Positions 1 through 11,248 of a stretch of 64,000 nt of DNA are shown in pieces. The notes below the pieces were generated by a model. It worked only from the letters and a program-made list of their open reading frames with translations. It had not been told where the DNA came from and ran no database searches. Origin of the DNA: Symbiodinium natans (Eukaryota; Sar; Dinophyceae; Suessiales; Symbiodiniaceae); the NCBI GenBank assembly GCA_905221605.1, contig CAJNDS010002552.1, positions 287,001 to 351,000 of the forward strand, read 5' to 3'. Numbering within the stretch: position 1 is the stretch's first letter; the number at the start of each line of letters is the position of its first letter. A program made the position numbers and the translations under genes.

Positions 1-681
1 ACCTTAAACCCTCGAAGCAGTCCTGACAATATCTTGCCCTCAGAGCTCATAAGCCCAAGAACCTCAACCCTAAACCCAAAACCCTGACCCTAGGCTGTAG
101 GATGACCCGTTAACCCAAAGCCCTTCAACCCCCTTCAACCAGTAAACCCGGTTTGGGGGTTTACAGGGTTTAGGGTTTGGGATATTCAGGTTTAGGGTTC
201 AGGGGTTGGACGCGAAGGGGCTTCTGCAGGTTCTTGGTGTTGGCTCGGGCTGTTGAGGAGCCGAACTTGGATTCCGGCTTAGCTATAGATGGAAAAATCC
301 TAAACCCTAAGCCCTCGAAGCGCTTCGGGTTAGAGCCATAGGTTGAGGGTGTCGTTTCGACTGCCTTGAGGTCTCTAGCCTGAAACAAGAAACCCTACCG
401 GCCCCAAACCCTTAACAGCCCTACCTAAACCCTAAATCCCTCTTAAGACGCGACGCAAAAGTGTGCCCTTCATTGGGGGGATCGTGTAGGGCTTCAGGCT
501 GAAGTGCGTTTTCTTACACGAGCTCCGTTTAGAAGCCGTAAAAAAGCAACCTTTGTCTGTATCTGTTGGGGGGTTTGGGGCTTATAGGGCCCAGTGGCCG
601 CCAGTTCTCCCAAAGCTGGGACCCTAAACCCTAAACCCTAAACCCTGAGGGACTTGGCCCCTAAGCTCCTGCTTTTGTAAA

Positions 682-765
682 GCCCAGGTCTTCTCCAACC
701 CTGGCAACTTCTCACTGGAATTCCTTCAGAATTTGACGAACAGGCGTGCTCGGGGAGACTGCCCT
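682..765 (+). CDS. Tentative exon, unknown protein
   Basis: An island between telomere tracts. It follows CCCAG|G, an AG|G left edge, and is open for 28 codons (starts VFSNPGNFSLEF). A second open stretch, ELKTKLDTASETGKFR then TGA, follows at 832-885 and could be the next exon. No family is recognised. An open frame this short is not significant on its own. Confidence 0.35.
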
Positions 766-1232
766 GAACCCTAAACTCGGAACCCTAAACCCTAAACCCT
801 AAACCCTAAACCCTAAACCCTAAACCCTAAAGGAACTGAAGACCAAGCTGGACACCGCTTCAGAAACCGGAAAGTTTCGATGAGTTTGCGGATGGAGTTT
901 GTGAGTGCACGCAGGTTGTAGGGCTGGTGCGTTGTTAAGGATGCTGTTGGACTCTTGGGGTTAGCGATTCACCTGGTGTTAGCATTGAGCCGGTGTTAAG
1001 GAATTGAGCTGTAACTGTGGGTTCTGAACCGAAAACCCCAAAACCCTAAACCTTAGCTGCCTCGGGACGCGCGTCCCGGCGTCCAGCACGCGCGTCCTAG
1101 AAACTTGCGTCTTCAGCACGCACGTCCTGAAATCAAGAGCAACTCTGCACAGAAAGGGAATGTCCCCATGCGTTTTCAGGCCCTGTAAGAACGCACACCC
1201 GAAACCCTGCACCCTGAACCCGAAAGCTCCGT

Positions 1233-2260
1233 GCATTTTCCAGGCCTCCTAAAACGCACAGAGCTTTTGCGGACAGTGCAGAGCCTTCTGGATCGGCCTC
1301 ACGAGGTTCTTTGGGTTCCTGGGGGGCGAAAAACCTCGGAAATTCACACCGTCCTCTGCGGCCCCAAGCCCGAAAGCTCCCGTGCATTTTCCAAGGCCCC
1401 CCAAAACGCACAGAGCCTTTTTGGACAGTACAGAGCCTTCTGGAAGGTGTCCTCATGAGGTTCCTTTGGGGTTTTGGGGGAATCACGTAGTGCAAAAATC
1501 TCGGAAAAAACGCACGCAGTCCTTGCGGCCCTCAACCCGAACCCTGAACCCGAAAGCCCCCGTGCATTTTCCAGGCCCCCCAAAACGCACGGAGCCTTCT
1601 TGGACAATACAGAGCCTTCTGCAAGGTGACCTCATGACTCATGAGGTTCCTTTGGGGTTTTGGGGGAATCACGTAGTGCAAAAATCTCGGAAAACTCACG
1701 CAGTCCTTGCGGCCCTCAACCCGAACCCTGAACCCGAAAGCTCCCGTGCATTTTCCAAGGCCCCCCAAAACGCACAGAGCCTTTTTGGACAGTACAGAGC
1801 CTTCTGGAAGGTGTCCTCATGAGGTTCCTTTGGGGTTTTGGGGGAATCACGTAGTGCAAAAATCTCGGAAAAAACGCACGCAGTCCTTGCGGCCCTCAAC
1901 CCGAACCCTGAACCCGAAAGCTCCCGTGCATTTCCAGGCCCCCCAAAACGCACAGAGCCTTCTTGGACAATACAGAGCCTTCTGCAAGGTGACCTCATGA
2001 CTCATGAGGTTCCTTAGGGGTTTGGGGCTTAGGCAGGAATCACTCAGTGCAAAAGCCTCGGAAAATGCACCTCGCGAAACGCACAGAGCCTTTTTGGACA
2101 GTGCAGAGCTGGAAGGGGTCCTCATGAGGTTCCCTAGAAAGTTCCTGGGGGGCTAGGCAGGAGCCCCAAACCCTGAACCCGGAAACCGAAAGCTCCCGTG
2201 CATTTTCCAGGCCTCCCGAAATGCACAGAGCCTTTTTGGACACAACTAAGGGTCATTGGA
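1233..2260. repeat. ~180 bp tandem array with 364 bp higher-order period
   Basis: Units begin with GTGCATTTTCCA near 1231, 1381, 1560, 1745, 1924 and 2197. Two subtypes alternate. Type A has TTTTTGGACAGTACAG and TGGAAGGTGTCCTCATGAGG. Type B has TTCTTGGACAATACAG and a doubled CTCATGA. The spacing A-to-A and B-to-B is 364 bp, so two-unit blocks were duplicated after the units diverged. The open frames in it on both strands are products of the repeat. Telomere-like CCCGAACCCTGAACCCGAA is part of each unit. Confidence 0.9.
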
Positions 2261-2630
2261 GGGAAAGGGAGGGGAGGGGAAGGGGAACGACGAACTGTGG
2301 GACGAGCCCCGAAACCCTAAACTCAAAACACAAGTACACGTGCGTTTTCCCACCCCCGGGAAACGCACGCGAGCGCCGCATCGCTTTCTATAGACGTGGA
2401 GCAGGCTGCGTCCTGAGGAGGGTCAGCGGCCACGTCCTGGACCGCGTCCCCCAGACGCGCGTCCCGCGTCACGTCCCGAACGGCTACTAAGCCCTAAACC
2501 CTAGAACCTTTTGGTTTCATGGTGTCCAGGGCACATCTCCGGCACCAGAAGTGTGAAGTGGTGCCTCTTACCGAAATCCTACAAACCCTGAACCCAAAGC
2601 CCTAAACATCCCAAAGCCCTGTACCCTGAA

Positions 2631-2765
2631 CCTGCATCCCTTAAACCCTAAAAGCCCTAAATCCTGAACCCTCAACCCGTAAACCCTGAACCCTGAACCT
2701 GCGTCCCTTAAACCCTAAAAACCCTAAATCCTGAACCCTTAACCCGTAAACCCTGAACCCTGAAC
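2631..2765. repeat. Two-copy ~70 bp tandem repeat built on telomere variants
   Basis: The block CCTGCATCCCTTAAACCCTA is followed by CCTAAATCCTGAACCCTCAA and a second copy (CCTGCGTCCCTTAAACCC) about 70 bp later with few changes. A tract of degenerate telomere units was duplicated as a block. Confidence 0.7.
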
Positions 2766-3171
2766 CCTAGCCCCTGAACCCTAAACCCAAACCCCAAGCC
2801 CCTAACCCCTAACCCCTAAACCCTAAACCCTAAACCTGAGAACACGTGAGTCTTGTCTGGGTGCACTCCGTGCTGGGCTTGGCATCACACTTTCATCTTC
2901 CTGCGGCCTGGAACCCAAAGATCGACAGGTTTAGGGTTAAGGGTTTAGGGTTTGGGGTTTAAGGCTTAGGGTTTAGGGTTTAGGGTTTAGGGTTTAGGGT
3001 GTAGGGTTTAAGGTTTAGGCTTTGGGGTGCCAAGGCCCCTTGAAAGGCTTGCACTCTAAACTGTAGGCGTCTTTATGAACCCCCTAAGGCCTCTCTGAAC
3101 TCAAGCTTCAGGGTTTAGGGTTGTAGAGTGACGGGCTTACCCTGATCCTAAACCCTAAACCCCAAACCCTG

Positions 3172-3341
3172 GGGCCGTCAGCTCGAAGAGCCAGGCTCTG
3201 CTTGATGTACTGCAGCGCAGCAATGGCCGCCGCGCGCTGAGTTCGCGTCGCGTTTTTGGGGGAGTCTTGCGCCACAAACCCTATGAAGGGCCTTTTGAAG
3301 GGTTTATAGGGTACAATTTCATAAACCTTATAGTCCCCCAT
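3172..3341 (-). CDS. Tentative minus-strand exon, unknown protein
   Basis: On the minus strand a frame from ATG at 3341 is open for about 57 codons before it enters telomere repeats. Its second half (NATRTQRAAAIAALQYIKQS) has helical, charged composition typical of coding sequence. An internal exon of the 3172-3266 part is equally possible. The plus-strand reading is less protein-like. No family is recognised. Confidence 0.4.
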
Positions 3342-3473
3342 AGTGAACCATACACCGGGCCTGTTTAGAGGGCTATAGGATAGAATAGCCCGCTCGGCAG
3401 CGAGGCTTCAGCAAACCGTAAGCCCTATAAGACCCAAAAAACCCGGAAACCTTGTAAACCGTTTATGAACCCC

Positions 3474-3559
3474 GGGTTTAGGGTTTAGGGTTTAGGGTTT
3501 AGGGTTTAGGGTTTAGGGTTTAGGGTTTAGGGTTAGGGTTTAGGGTTTAGGGTTTAGGG
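3474..3559. repeat. Perfect TTTAGGG array
   Basis: About twelve head-to-tail TTTAGGG units, one shortened to TTAGGG, between two unique islands. Confidence 0.95.
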
Positions 3560-3812
3560 CCATAAGCACCATGAACCCTGTAAACTCCATAAACCCTGTG
3601 AGCCCCATAAATTTTACGAGCCCCAGAAGCCCTATAAAATCCCCATTAACCCTACAAATGCTGTAACCCTACAAACCCAATACGCCCTGCAAAGCCTACA
3701 AACCATATACACCCTATAAACTGCAACCCTAAACCCTAAACCCTAAACCCCAAACCCCAAACCCGAAACCCTAAACCCTAAGCCCTAAACCCTAAACCCT
3801 AAACCCTAAACC

Positions 3813-3908
3813 CGAAGCACCTGCACGTGCTAAGGTCCGTCTGCCGGCTCCGGCGGTCTACGCCAAGAAGCTCGCGTCCTTCGTGGGCAATGTGATCCGG
3901 AAGGACTG
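3813..3908 (+). CDS. Tentative exon, unknown protein
   Basis: Open for 32 codons between a CCCTAAA tract and a repeat-like GTTTCGGG donor position at 3909. It reads APARAKVRLPAPAVYAKKLA then SFVGNVIRKDW. The alternating basic/hydrophobic composition is exon-like. No family is recognised. Confidence 0.42.
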
Positions 3909-4551
3909 GGGTTTCGGGTGGAGGGTTTAGGGTTTGGGGTTTGGGGTTTCGGGTGTGGGGTTTTAGGGTTTGGGGTTTGAGGGTTTCGGGATCCGTGGGA
4001 ATTAGTGGCAGCTTGTGTTGTAGATTCGGCCCCATCTCAGCCCCTAAAGCAACGTTTGTTGCCGAAAGCCCCCCAAAACCACCCCAAAAACCCTATCAAT
4101 CCCTGAGAAACCCCAACACGAACAAACCCTAAGCCTGACCCTAAACCCTAAACCCTAAACCCTAAACCCTATCAACCCAAAGGAGCCCCATCCCTCGCTC
4201 CAGCGTACGCTCTTCTACCTCTGAGCAAAGCTGAGAGCCTCTCAGGCTACAGATGGGTTTTGTGCGGCAGGATTTAGGGTCTAGGGTTCAGGGTTTAGGG
4301 GTTGGGGTTTAGGGTTTAAGGTTTGTGGTTTAGGGTTTAAGGTTTAGGGGTTCGGGTTTAGGGTTTAGGGTTTAGGGCTTGTTGTGTGAGGGTGCAGGAT
4401 GGCTCAAGGCTTAGGGAGTAGGATTTCGGGTGGTTTAGGGCGTAGGAATTCCGACCCGCTTGGGGGTACCCCAAGAAAATAAGGCCCCGCAAAAGGGCGC
4501 CAGGGAACCTGCCAGATGGCAGTATTTTGGTTTAGGGTTTGCTTGGAGGTT

Positions 4552-4680
4552 CATGGTACCTATTAAACAATTACAACTGCATTTATAACCCACTTATCCG
4601 CCCGTCAAGTGCAGAATATGGTTTTCAGCGCAGTTAGAAGTACAGTTACAATTGGTTAACAAGTACCATGAACCTCCAAG
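4552..4680. mobile_element. Inverted-repeat element, family D (CTTGGAGGTTCA ends)
   Basis: A 129 bp element with near-perfect 18-bp terminal inverted repeats, CTTGGAGGTTCATGGTAC at the left and GTACCATGAACCTCCAAG at the right. It has an AT-rich core and no ORF. Related copies lie at 15.79, 20.76 and 50.23 kb and a partial one at 35.35 kb. Small size, lack of coding and intron-like placement fit a MITE or introner element. Confidence 0.85.
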
Positions 4681-5320
4681 TAGGGTTGTTTGGCATTTGC
4701 TGTAGATCCTGAACTCCAACGGCTTCGCCACTCACGGCCGTGTAAAACCAAGCCCTGAACCCTCAAACGCAAATCCCAGACTCTAAGCCTCTAAGCTCTA
4801 ACCCCTTAACTCCAAACCCTTAACTCTACACCCCGAAAACCCTAAGCTCTAAACCCGGAACCCTAAACCCTAAACCCTAAACCAAGAATTCTGCAAGCTG
4901 AAGTGTGGGGCTCAGCATCCCGTAGGCTCCCTGGGAGTATGAACCCAAGCCCGACATCCGCAAACCTGGCCAGACACGCATACTTCGGCGCCGAGCAGGA
5001 AGCCTTTAGACACGTCGACGTTGTTTTGGGGTTTCGGGTTTGGGGTGTAGGGTTTAGGGTTGAGGGTTGAGGGTTTAGGGTTTAGGGTTTAGGGTTGAGG
5101 GTGGGGGCTTAGGCTTGGGGTATATATACACCCTTGAAACCTAGAAGGGTGCAGCCATGACCCCTCCAAAAGCCCTAAGCAACTCCAAACTCCAAGTCTC
5201 TGTGGAACCAAGGTCCGTCCTCTAGTGATCGCCAATGCGGTTGCTGCAGTATGTTCCGCCCCATAGCCCAAACAGGTTTTGGGGCTAGGGGGGCTTTACT
5301 TAGCTGCTGAGTAAGTAACC

Positions 5321-5450
5321 TGACTTTGATGGCTACAAGGCCCGATGGACCCAAAGGTTAGCTTTGGCCCACGTAAACTCGGCCGGTAAGATTATAGGGC
5401 GTATAGGGTTTGGCGACACCCTTTCTGTTCCCGGGCTACTAGTGAAATGA
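5321..5450 (+). CDS. Tentative terminal exon after a family-B-like edge
   Basis: It follows CTTAGCTGCTGAGTAAGTAAC (about 5298), which resembles the left end of the family B elements. The frame is open for about 42 codons to TGA and contains SAGKIIGRIGFGDTLSVPG. No family is recognised. Confidence 0.3.
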
Positions 5451-5495
5451 CGTGGGCTTTTCTGGTTGATGCGGGGGTGTTCTTGGAGCAGAGAT

Positions 5496-5527
5496 GCATC
5501 TCTCTCCTCGACTCTCTCTCTCCCTCT

Positions 5528-5560
<33 letters not shown>

Positions 5561-5690
5561 TGCGCTCTCTCTCTCTCTCTCTCCCTCTCCCCCCCCTCCC
5601 TCCCTCCCATCTCCTCCCTCTCTCGCTCTCTCACTCTCTCTCTCTCTCTCGCGCTCTCTCTCTCTCTCTCTCTCTCTCTGACTCTCTTTG
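5496..5690. repeat. CT/C polypyrimidine microsatellite
   Basis: About 190 bp of (CT)n with runs of C and short GCG interruptions. All six frames are open across it, which creates long Ser/Leu or Arg/Glu ORFs with no coding meaning. Such a tract can form triplex or slipped DNA. Confidence 0.97.
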
Positions 5691-5968
5691 CCCATATTTT
5701 ATATTTGCCTGTATTATCTATCGTGTACGCATGCATACATATATACTTGTTTGTCATCTCGATGCGGGATAGATATCAACGTGTGGATCTATGGGCTATG
5801 GGGCGAGGGCCGAGCTGCTGCGAGGACGAGGGAACGCCAACCTCATGAACCCGAATTCCCAGGTCAAAGTAGATCCCTAAACCCTAAATTTAGGGCTACA
5901 GGGGTTTAGGGTTTAGGGTTTAGGCCTTAAGAAACAAACCCGAATAAACCTGAAAACCCTAAATCCGC

Positions 5969-6127
5969 AAGAAGTTGGCCCACAGCCTCAAAGCAGCCTC
6001 GCAGAGACTCGCACCCCATTGCATCCTAACAGGCCCACGAGGCCCCGTTGGATTAAGGATACGCGCCGGAGGAGTCAGACGGGAGGCGTTTGTCCCGCGT
6101 ATACGCGGAGTTTTAGTTTCACCTTAA
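5969..6127 (+). CDS. Tentative terminal exon, unknown protein
   Basis: A frame is open for 52 codons to TAA with no start codon, beginning KKLAHSLKAASQRLAPHC and containing GVRREAFVPRIRGVLV. Its length and basic/hydrophobic mix are better than the other frames of this island. A C-terminal exon is the simplest reading. Confidence 0.38.
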   Translation, partial: KKLAHSLKAASQRLAPHCILTGPRGPVGLRIRAGGVRREAFVPRIRGVLVSP

Positions 6128-6349
6128 GTTCTAATCCCATGAGTCGTTCTTGGTCAAGAAGTAAAAGAGGTCTTGGACTCCCCTCCCACCTTACACGTAA
6201 CCTTCAACCCTCAACCCTACGATCTTCTCACAAGCCTTGAAATCACCTCTGCTGTGTCTTGATCCCCTTCGGAGAGCTGCACGTATATTATTACTCTATA
6301 ATTAATTACTCAGTATTGTATTCCTCATCTATACCGTTACCTTCCTCAG

Positions 6350-6513
6350 GTTTCCCGTCGAGTGTTCTTACCCGGTTTCCTTTGCTGAAGGCTTGGAGCA
6401 TCTGTGATTCACGCGTTTGCGAGTCGTGCGGGTTGCCTCCCTTCAGACTCGCCTTCTGGCGCCCCAAGCTACGCGACTGCCGTTTTGAGTGGCAGGCAGC
6501 GTGCTGTGGCTAA
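6350..6513 (+). CDS. Tentative terminal exon behind an AT-rich intron
   Basis: A pyrimidine-rich AT tract (6285-6349) ends in CTTCCTCAG|G, a convincing acceptor. One frame is then open to TAA and carries a cysteine-rich stretch (SICDSRVCESCGLPPFR). A second frame, open for about 20 codons, competes. Confidence 0.35.
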
Positions 6514-6770
6514 AAGAGAGAGGGCCTAAACCCTAAACCCTAAACCCTAAACTCAGACCCGGTGTTGGCCCTCCTTTCCTTGTTTTTGAAGGTTTTAGGG
6601 TTTGGCGTTGTTTGGTTTGGGGTTTATGGTTTTGTGTTTTTTGGCTTCGGGTTTAGGGTTTAGTATGTTTGGCTTCGGGTTAAGGGTTCAGTGTTTCTGG
6701 CTTTGGGTGTAGGGTTTAGGATTTCAAGTTTTCTGGTTTCGGGTTTGAGTTTGGGGAGTTGGGGAGGGAG

Positions 6771-6846
6771 GTTCACTTATGAACCCCTTTTGAAACAAAG
6801 GCTGCCCTTTGTGTCTATGTGCGAGGTTGAGGCGACCGTCGTCAAG
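6771..6846 (+). CDS. Tentative internal exon, unknown protein
   Basis: GGGAG|G leads into 25 open codons reading FTYEPLLKQRLPFVSMCEVE then ATVVK. It is followed by two direct copies of a 22-bp unit GTGGGAGTGGGCTCCTTTAG at 6850-6892. The composition is exon-like. No family is recognised. Confidence 0.42.
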
Positions 6847-7928
6847 GGGGTGGGAGTGGGCTCCTTTAGGGTGGGAGTGGGCTCCTTTAGGGCTTACCTT
6901 GTATAGGGGTTCAGGTTAGGGTTGAGGGTTTTGAATTTGGAGATTAGAGGGTTTGGGGAACCCTGGTTCCGTAGTAGTACCTTTTTGACTGCGTTGTGCT
7001 TCGCGCTTTTGTTTGAACCCAAAGGGATTCTCCAAAACAATACTGTTCTTGACGGGCTCTGAGGGGAGTATTCCCTTGTCCTTCCGGAACCTACTTTGTT
7101 TTTTCACGGTACCTTTCTTTTCGATACCACGGGTTTGGCCAGGGCTTCGGGTGATTGGGATTGGTGGTTTAGGGTTTGCGCGCAGACCCCACCAAGAGGA
7201 GATTCTGGAAGGTTTGGGTGCAGGGTTGGTTTTTTTTGCGGACCTTTGCTGTATACAGGGTTTAGGGTTTAGGGTTCATGCTGTTTCTGGCGCCTAACTC
7301 TAAACCCCAAACTATTCGCGCATCTGGGAAATGGGGTCGCCCTCTGGTAGGATGCGGAGTTGATGGCTCTGCCCTCGGGACTTCCTGAATGATTACCAAA
7401 CGATCCTACTCGCGCCCCCCGGCCCCAAATAAGGCCAATTAAAGTAGGGGTCATCTAAACCCTAAAACCCTAAACCCCTAAACTCTAAACCCTAGACCCA
7501 AGAGGGGCGGTGGGCCCGAAACCCTAAACCCACAACCCTCTGAAGTGCCATGCATCTGCCGCATCACTCTCGGCTTGCAGTGGCTCGGGTTTGAGCCTTT
7601 CTTGGCGGAGGCCCTGCTCACTGGTTGTTTATTGGGTTTAGGGTTTAGGGTTCAGGGTTCAGGGTTAAGAAGGGGGGGGAGAAGGGGTCTTTGGTCAAGG
7701 AAGGAAACTGTATCGGTGCTTCGTCCCAGTACACTGCGCCTTTCATCTGAGCATCCCTCACCCGTGGGGCAGGAAAAAACCCAACATTTCCGCCCTAAAC
7801 CCTAAACCCCAAACCCTAAACCCTAAACAGCTCAGACGTCTTGTAACCATCCGAAACGTCGAACCCCACCGAAGCCCTGAGTTGCCCTAAACCCTAAAAC
7901 GTCAAGAAGACCCGACACTGCCTGGCAC

Positions 7929-7996
7929 TTCGGGTTTAGGGTTTGGGGTTTAGGGTTTAGGGTTTAGGGTTTAGGGTTTAGGGTTTAGGGTTTAGG
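7929..7996. repeat. TTTAGGG array
   Basis: About nine consecutive TTTAGGG units with one TTTGGGG, then two copies of TTTAGGGGACATAGGG. Confidence 0.95.
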
Positions 7997-8323
7997 GGAC
8001 ATAGGGTTTAGGGGACATAGGGTGTAAACTGTGTAAAACAATTAATCCTTACCGCCCTAAGCTCTAAATCCGCAGCCCTCGCCGGAGGTTAGCGGCTCGG
8101 GCGGGCTCCGTTGAATGCCATGGCTGCGCAAGAAGGCCCAAACCCCGAACCCCGAATCCCAAACCCCAAACCCTCTAAACCCTACCCTAAACGCCTAAGT
8201 CCTCAGCAGCACAACCCGGCCCTGGATTGGGATAGTTAAGGCAGTCACGGTAGGTTATTTTAGGGTGTAGGGTTTTAGGCGTTTAGGGTTTAGGGGGGTC
8301 TTCGGTTTTTTGTCTTCACACAG

Positions 8324-8427
8324 GGGCCAATGGTTCTGTGCAGACCGATTGTTTGCAACCTTAGAGAGGAGCATGCTCAACCGACCCTAACGCTGGATGA
8401 GCCCACACGCCCGGAGCTAGGCGATGC
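8324..8427 (+). CDS. Tentative exon, unknown protein
   Basis: A pyrimidine tract and CACACAG|GG (acceptor-like) precede 34 open codons starting GPMVLCRPIVCNLREEHAQP and ending DEPTRPELGDA. This is one of the better islands: a good 3' splice context and mixed charged composition. Function is unknown. Confidence 0.48.
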
Positions 8428-8597
8428 CCTAAACTCACTTGAAAACCCCAACCGAAAATCCTAACCCATGAACGCGAATACCTGAACCCTGAACCCTAAG
8501 CCCCAAGCTTTCCGGGTTTAGGGCACCTGGAAATTGAGGCAGGGCCGGCCCACGCCGGCTAAGGGCGACGTCGGGACCTTGGACGGGTGTTGGCATT

Positions 8598-8620
8598 GGG
8601 GGGGGGGGGGGGGGGGGGGG
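8598..8620. repeat. Poly-G run (23 nt)
   Basis: A G23 homopolymer in a unique island. Runs like this recur (C25 at 25286, G17 at 28334, C28 at 33700, G19 at 34223, C22 at 43931) and may mark decayed element ends. Confidence 0.97.
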
Positions 8621-8929
8621 CTGGCGTTGGGGCGGTGGGGGGAAGAGGGGAGATGGTGTTAACCTCAAACCCTAAATCCTGAACCCTAAACACGGCTGTG
8701 GTTTTCGGATTCGGGTTGGCGTCCCAAATTGGGATCTCTTTCAATATCAGCTCCAGGCCTCCGATCCTACAGGTACTGACAAGAGGACTCACATTAAATG
8801 TCTAGGGTCCATGTGCAAGGTTGGAGTTGAAAGAGGAATCCCAGGTTCCGAGCTTATTTCCCCGCTTTGGGGTCTTGGGGCTATAAGCTTAGCGTTGAGG
8901 GCTAAGGGTCTTAGACTGAGGGCTTCGGG

Positions 8930-8990
8930 TTGGGATGTTTCCCTTGTAGTAACCGTCTTGAATAGGAGTTCTGTAACTGTACATCACTAG
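8930..8990. mobile_element. Degenerate family C inverted-repeat element (left end)
   Basis: TTGGGATGTTTCCCTTGTAG followed by TAACCGTCTTGAATAGG matches the left end of the intact family C element at 46380 with scattered changes. The right end is not recognisable. Confidence 0.55.
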
Positions 8991-9530
8991 CGATACCTTA
9001 GTTGCAATCATGCAGAGTGAGCTACCTAGGCGTTTAGGGTTGAGGGTCTTAGCAAAATGTTGGGTTTGGGGCTTAGGGCTTAGGGCTTAGGGCTTAGGGC
9101 TTAGGGTTTATAGGGTATGGCCTAGATCGAGGGTATTCTCCGGTAGGGTCCAGGGTGCGGTGGTTGTTGCCGTTGACAAGCGCCCTAGACCCTAAACCCT
9201 ATGAGGGTTTTAAGGGTTTAGGGTTGAATTAAGGGCGGTTTCGGTCGTTTTGGAGCTAGAACCTTAGGCCGCAGGCCACCAAGAAACCCTAAACTTTAAA
9301 ACTCGAAAGCCGAAGTGCTAAACCCTAAGCTACCCTTACACCTTCTAGATTCTTGACCGGGCCTAAACCCTAACCTCACACCCGCACCCCTAAACCTTAA
9401 ACCTGACACAACTTAAGTCTTCAACAACCCTGAACCCCAGACCCCGCCCTAAACCCCAACCTTTAAACCCAAATTCCTAAACCCACACATCTTAAACTCG
9501 AAACCCCAAACCCTAAACCCCAAACTCTCA

Positions 9531-9611
9531 GGCCATGCCTGCTGGCAGCCGGAGGTCTGATGATCGCGGCAAGGCATTCCCTCCCCAGCTCCCCCCACAT
9601 AATAGCTGGGA
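9531..9611 (+). CDS. Tentative exon, unknown protein
   Basis: CTCTCAG|G acceptor-like edge, then 27 open codons (AMPAGSRRSDDRGKAFPPQL then PPHNSW) until the repeat. Proline/arginine-rich and probably disordered. Confidence 0.38.
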
Positions 9612-9665
9612 AGGGTTTAAGGTTTGGGGTTTAGGGTTTAGGATTTAGGGTTTGGGGTCTAGGGC

Positions 9666-9755
9666 CCTTAGTATGGTCCCTTGGGTTGTGTAGGGTATAC
9701 GAGGGGTATATAAGGGTCTCCGTTTAAGGGTCCACACTAAAGGACCATGTAAGAG
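9666..9755. mobile_element. Small inverted-repeat element
   Basis: CTTAGTATGGTCCCTT at the left and the reverse complement of CTTACATGGTCCTTTAGTGT at the right form imperfect terminal inverted repeats about 90 bp apart. The interior is non-coding. Confidence 0.5.
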
Positions 9756-10328
9756 GTGCGCAGAGTGTAGCACGCAAGGGGATTAGGGTTTCGGGTTTAG
9801 GGTTTAGGGTTTAGGGTTAGGGTTTAGGGTTCAGGGTTTAGGGTTTAGGGTTTAGGGTGAATGTGACAGCAGTCATCTCAGGAGCCCTGGCAATGTCCCG
9901 TTAAGGAAGTGCTCACCTGGGTCTTGATCATCGTGCGGCCTGCTGTGGCAGGATCAAGAGTATTGGAATGAGAAGGTGCAGAAGCCGGCTGAATTTTAGG
10001 GTTTAGGGTTGAGGTTTAGGGTTTAGAGTTTGGGGTTTGGGGTTTGGGGTTTAGGATTTAGAGTTTAGGGTTTAGCGTCTCGGGTTTAGGGAGGCCATTT
10101 GCGCTTCATGCCCCGCAGCTTGAGACGAGGCGAAATAGGCCATCTGCTTCCGGCCGGCGCGTGACGTGCACGGTGTCAACTGCGTGGAAGAGCACTTATG
10201 TCAGCCTTGATTCTCGTTGCAATACACCCCCCCCCCAGGCCCTAAACCCTAAGCCCCAAGCCCTAAGCCCTAAACAACCCTAAACCCTACACACCTAAGC
10301 CCTAAACCCTAACCCGCCTGGTTTCCAG

Positions 10329-10368
10329 GGCCCCTGGCCCTGAGCAGCGCGCCTTTGCGGGCCTCCAG
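10329..10368 (+). CDS. Tentative mini-exon with clean splice edges
   Basis: TTCCAG|GG on the left and CTCCAG|GTGGGG on the right bound 13 codons (APGPEQRAFAGLQ). Both splice edges match the dinoflagellate pattern. It is too short to assign. Confidence 0.38.
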
Positions 10369-10597
10369 GTGGGGGGCTCTGAAGTTCCAAGGCTTCCGAA
10401 GGTTTAGGGGGGTTAGGGTCCAGGGTTTAGGGTTTAGAGTTTGTATGTTTAGGGTTCAGGAATGAAGCTACTTTGCGGGGGTGGGCGTGTCTATACCTCT
10501 CATCGGAATTTGGCGTAGACTAGGGACGTCTTCCAAGGCTGATCGACTAATGCTGGTGCTTCACGAGGAGAGAGGGAGAGTGAATTTGGGGCACTAA

Positions 10598-11248
10598 GCT
10601 GGCTCAAAGTCCTCGGCAGCGGCCACCTCCTCCTGCAAGCCGGCGCAAAAAGGAGGAATCCGCGCTTTTTTTGGGGCAGGAGCCGGAGCAAGAGGAGTGG
10701 GACATCCTCAGGAAACCAGCAGTAGTAGCTCAGCGGACCGGGATAGGGAGACCCGCCCGAGTCAACCTGCTGCAAGTTCCAATAGGGATGAGGTTACCTC
10801 TCCCAAGAGCGTGAAGTCTGAGCTCTCCTCAGATTCCTCAAGCATTGAAATCCTGGATTCGGAGCTCACACCATGGGACCGCAGGGTCTTCATGAAGGGG
10901 GTGCAGCAAGTCAAGCAAGAGCACGCCCCTGTTCATCGTGTTTCTGCCTCAATCCCTAACGTCATGACGCCCTTTCGGCCTGAGCACTACTTGCACAAAG
11001 AAGTTCTTCTACTTCGCCACCCCCTTCTGAAGAAGTGGCAGGAAACAACCGTCCAGCGTGCTGGCAAGCCTAGGCAGCACCGGATAGCTTTTGACCTGGG
11101 AGACCAAGTCCTCAAGCTAGGGGAGCACGGAGACGAGGTGGAGTTCTGCGGAGGTTCCCAGGGCTCACTGCCCGTGTGCACTGGGCAGGGCCCATCCGTG
11201 TCGCGTTTACCGGAAAGCCTCCTCCCTGCGAGGAGGAAGCAAGGTTGA
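10598..11248 (+). CDS. Unknown coding block, upstream half
   Basis: A 216-codon open frame with no early ATG (first ATG at 10891), preceded by CACTAAG, so it is probably an exon. It starts with a Ser/Arg-rich disordered stretch (SSSSSADRDRETRPSQPA), then has SSSIEILDSELTPWDRRVF and a basic helical part (LHKEVLLLRHPLLKKW). It has no telomere repeats over 1.1 kb, unlike its surroundings, which also suggests selection on protein. An overlapping +1 frame continues into VELAAPWLEMQGVNSSGAW and a hydrophobic segment, so the true reading may change frame near 11.2 kb. Family not recognised; a retroelement gag-like protein is possible. Confidence 0.6.
   Translation, partial: AGSKSSAAATSSCKPAQKGGIRAFFGAGAGARGVGHPQETSSSSSADRDRETRPSQPAASSNRDEVTSPKSVKSELSSDSSSIEILDSELTPWDRRVFMKGVQQVKQEHAPVHRVSASIPNVMTPFRPEHYLHKEVLLLRHPLLKKWQETTVQRAGKPRQHRIAFDLGDQVLKLGEHGDEVEFCGGSQGSLPVCTGQGPSVSRLPESLLPARRKQG

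Noticed and set aside
1133-2243. Overlapping ORFs of 70-146 codons on both strands
   Set aside because: They repeat with the ~180 bp tandem units and show no consistent coding frame.
5333-5909. Several overlapping ORFs rich in Ser-Leu or Arg-Glu
   Set aside because: They are products of the CT microsatellite, open in all six frames.
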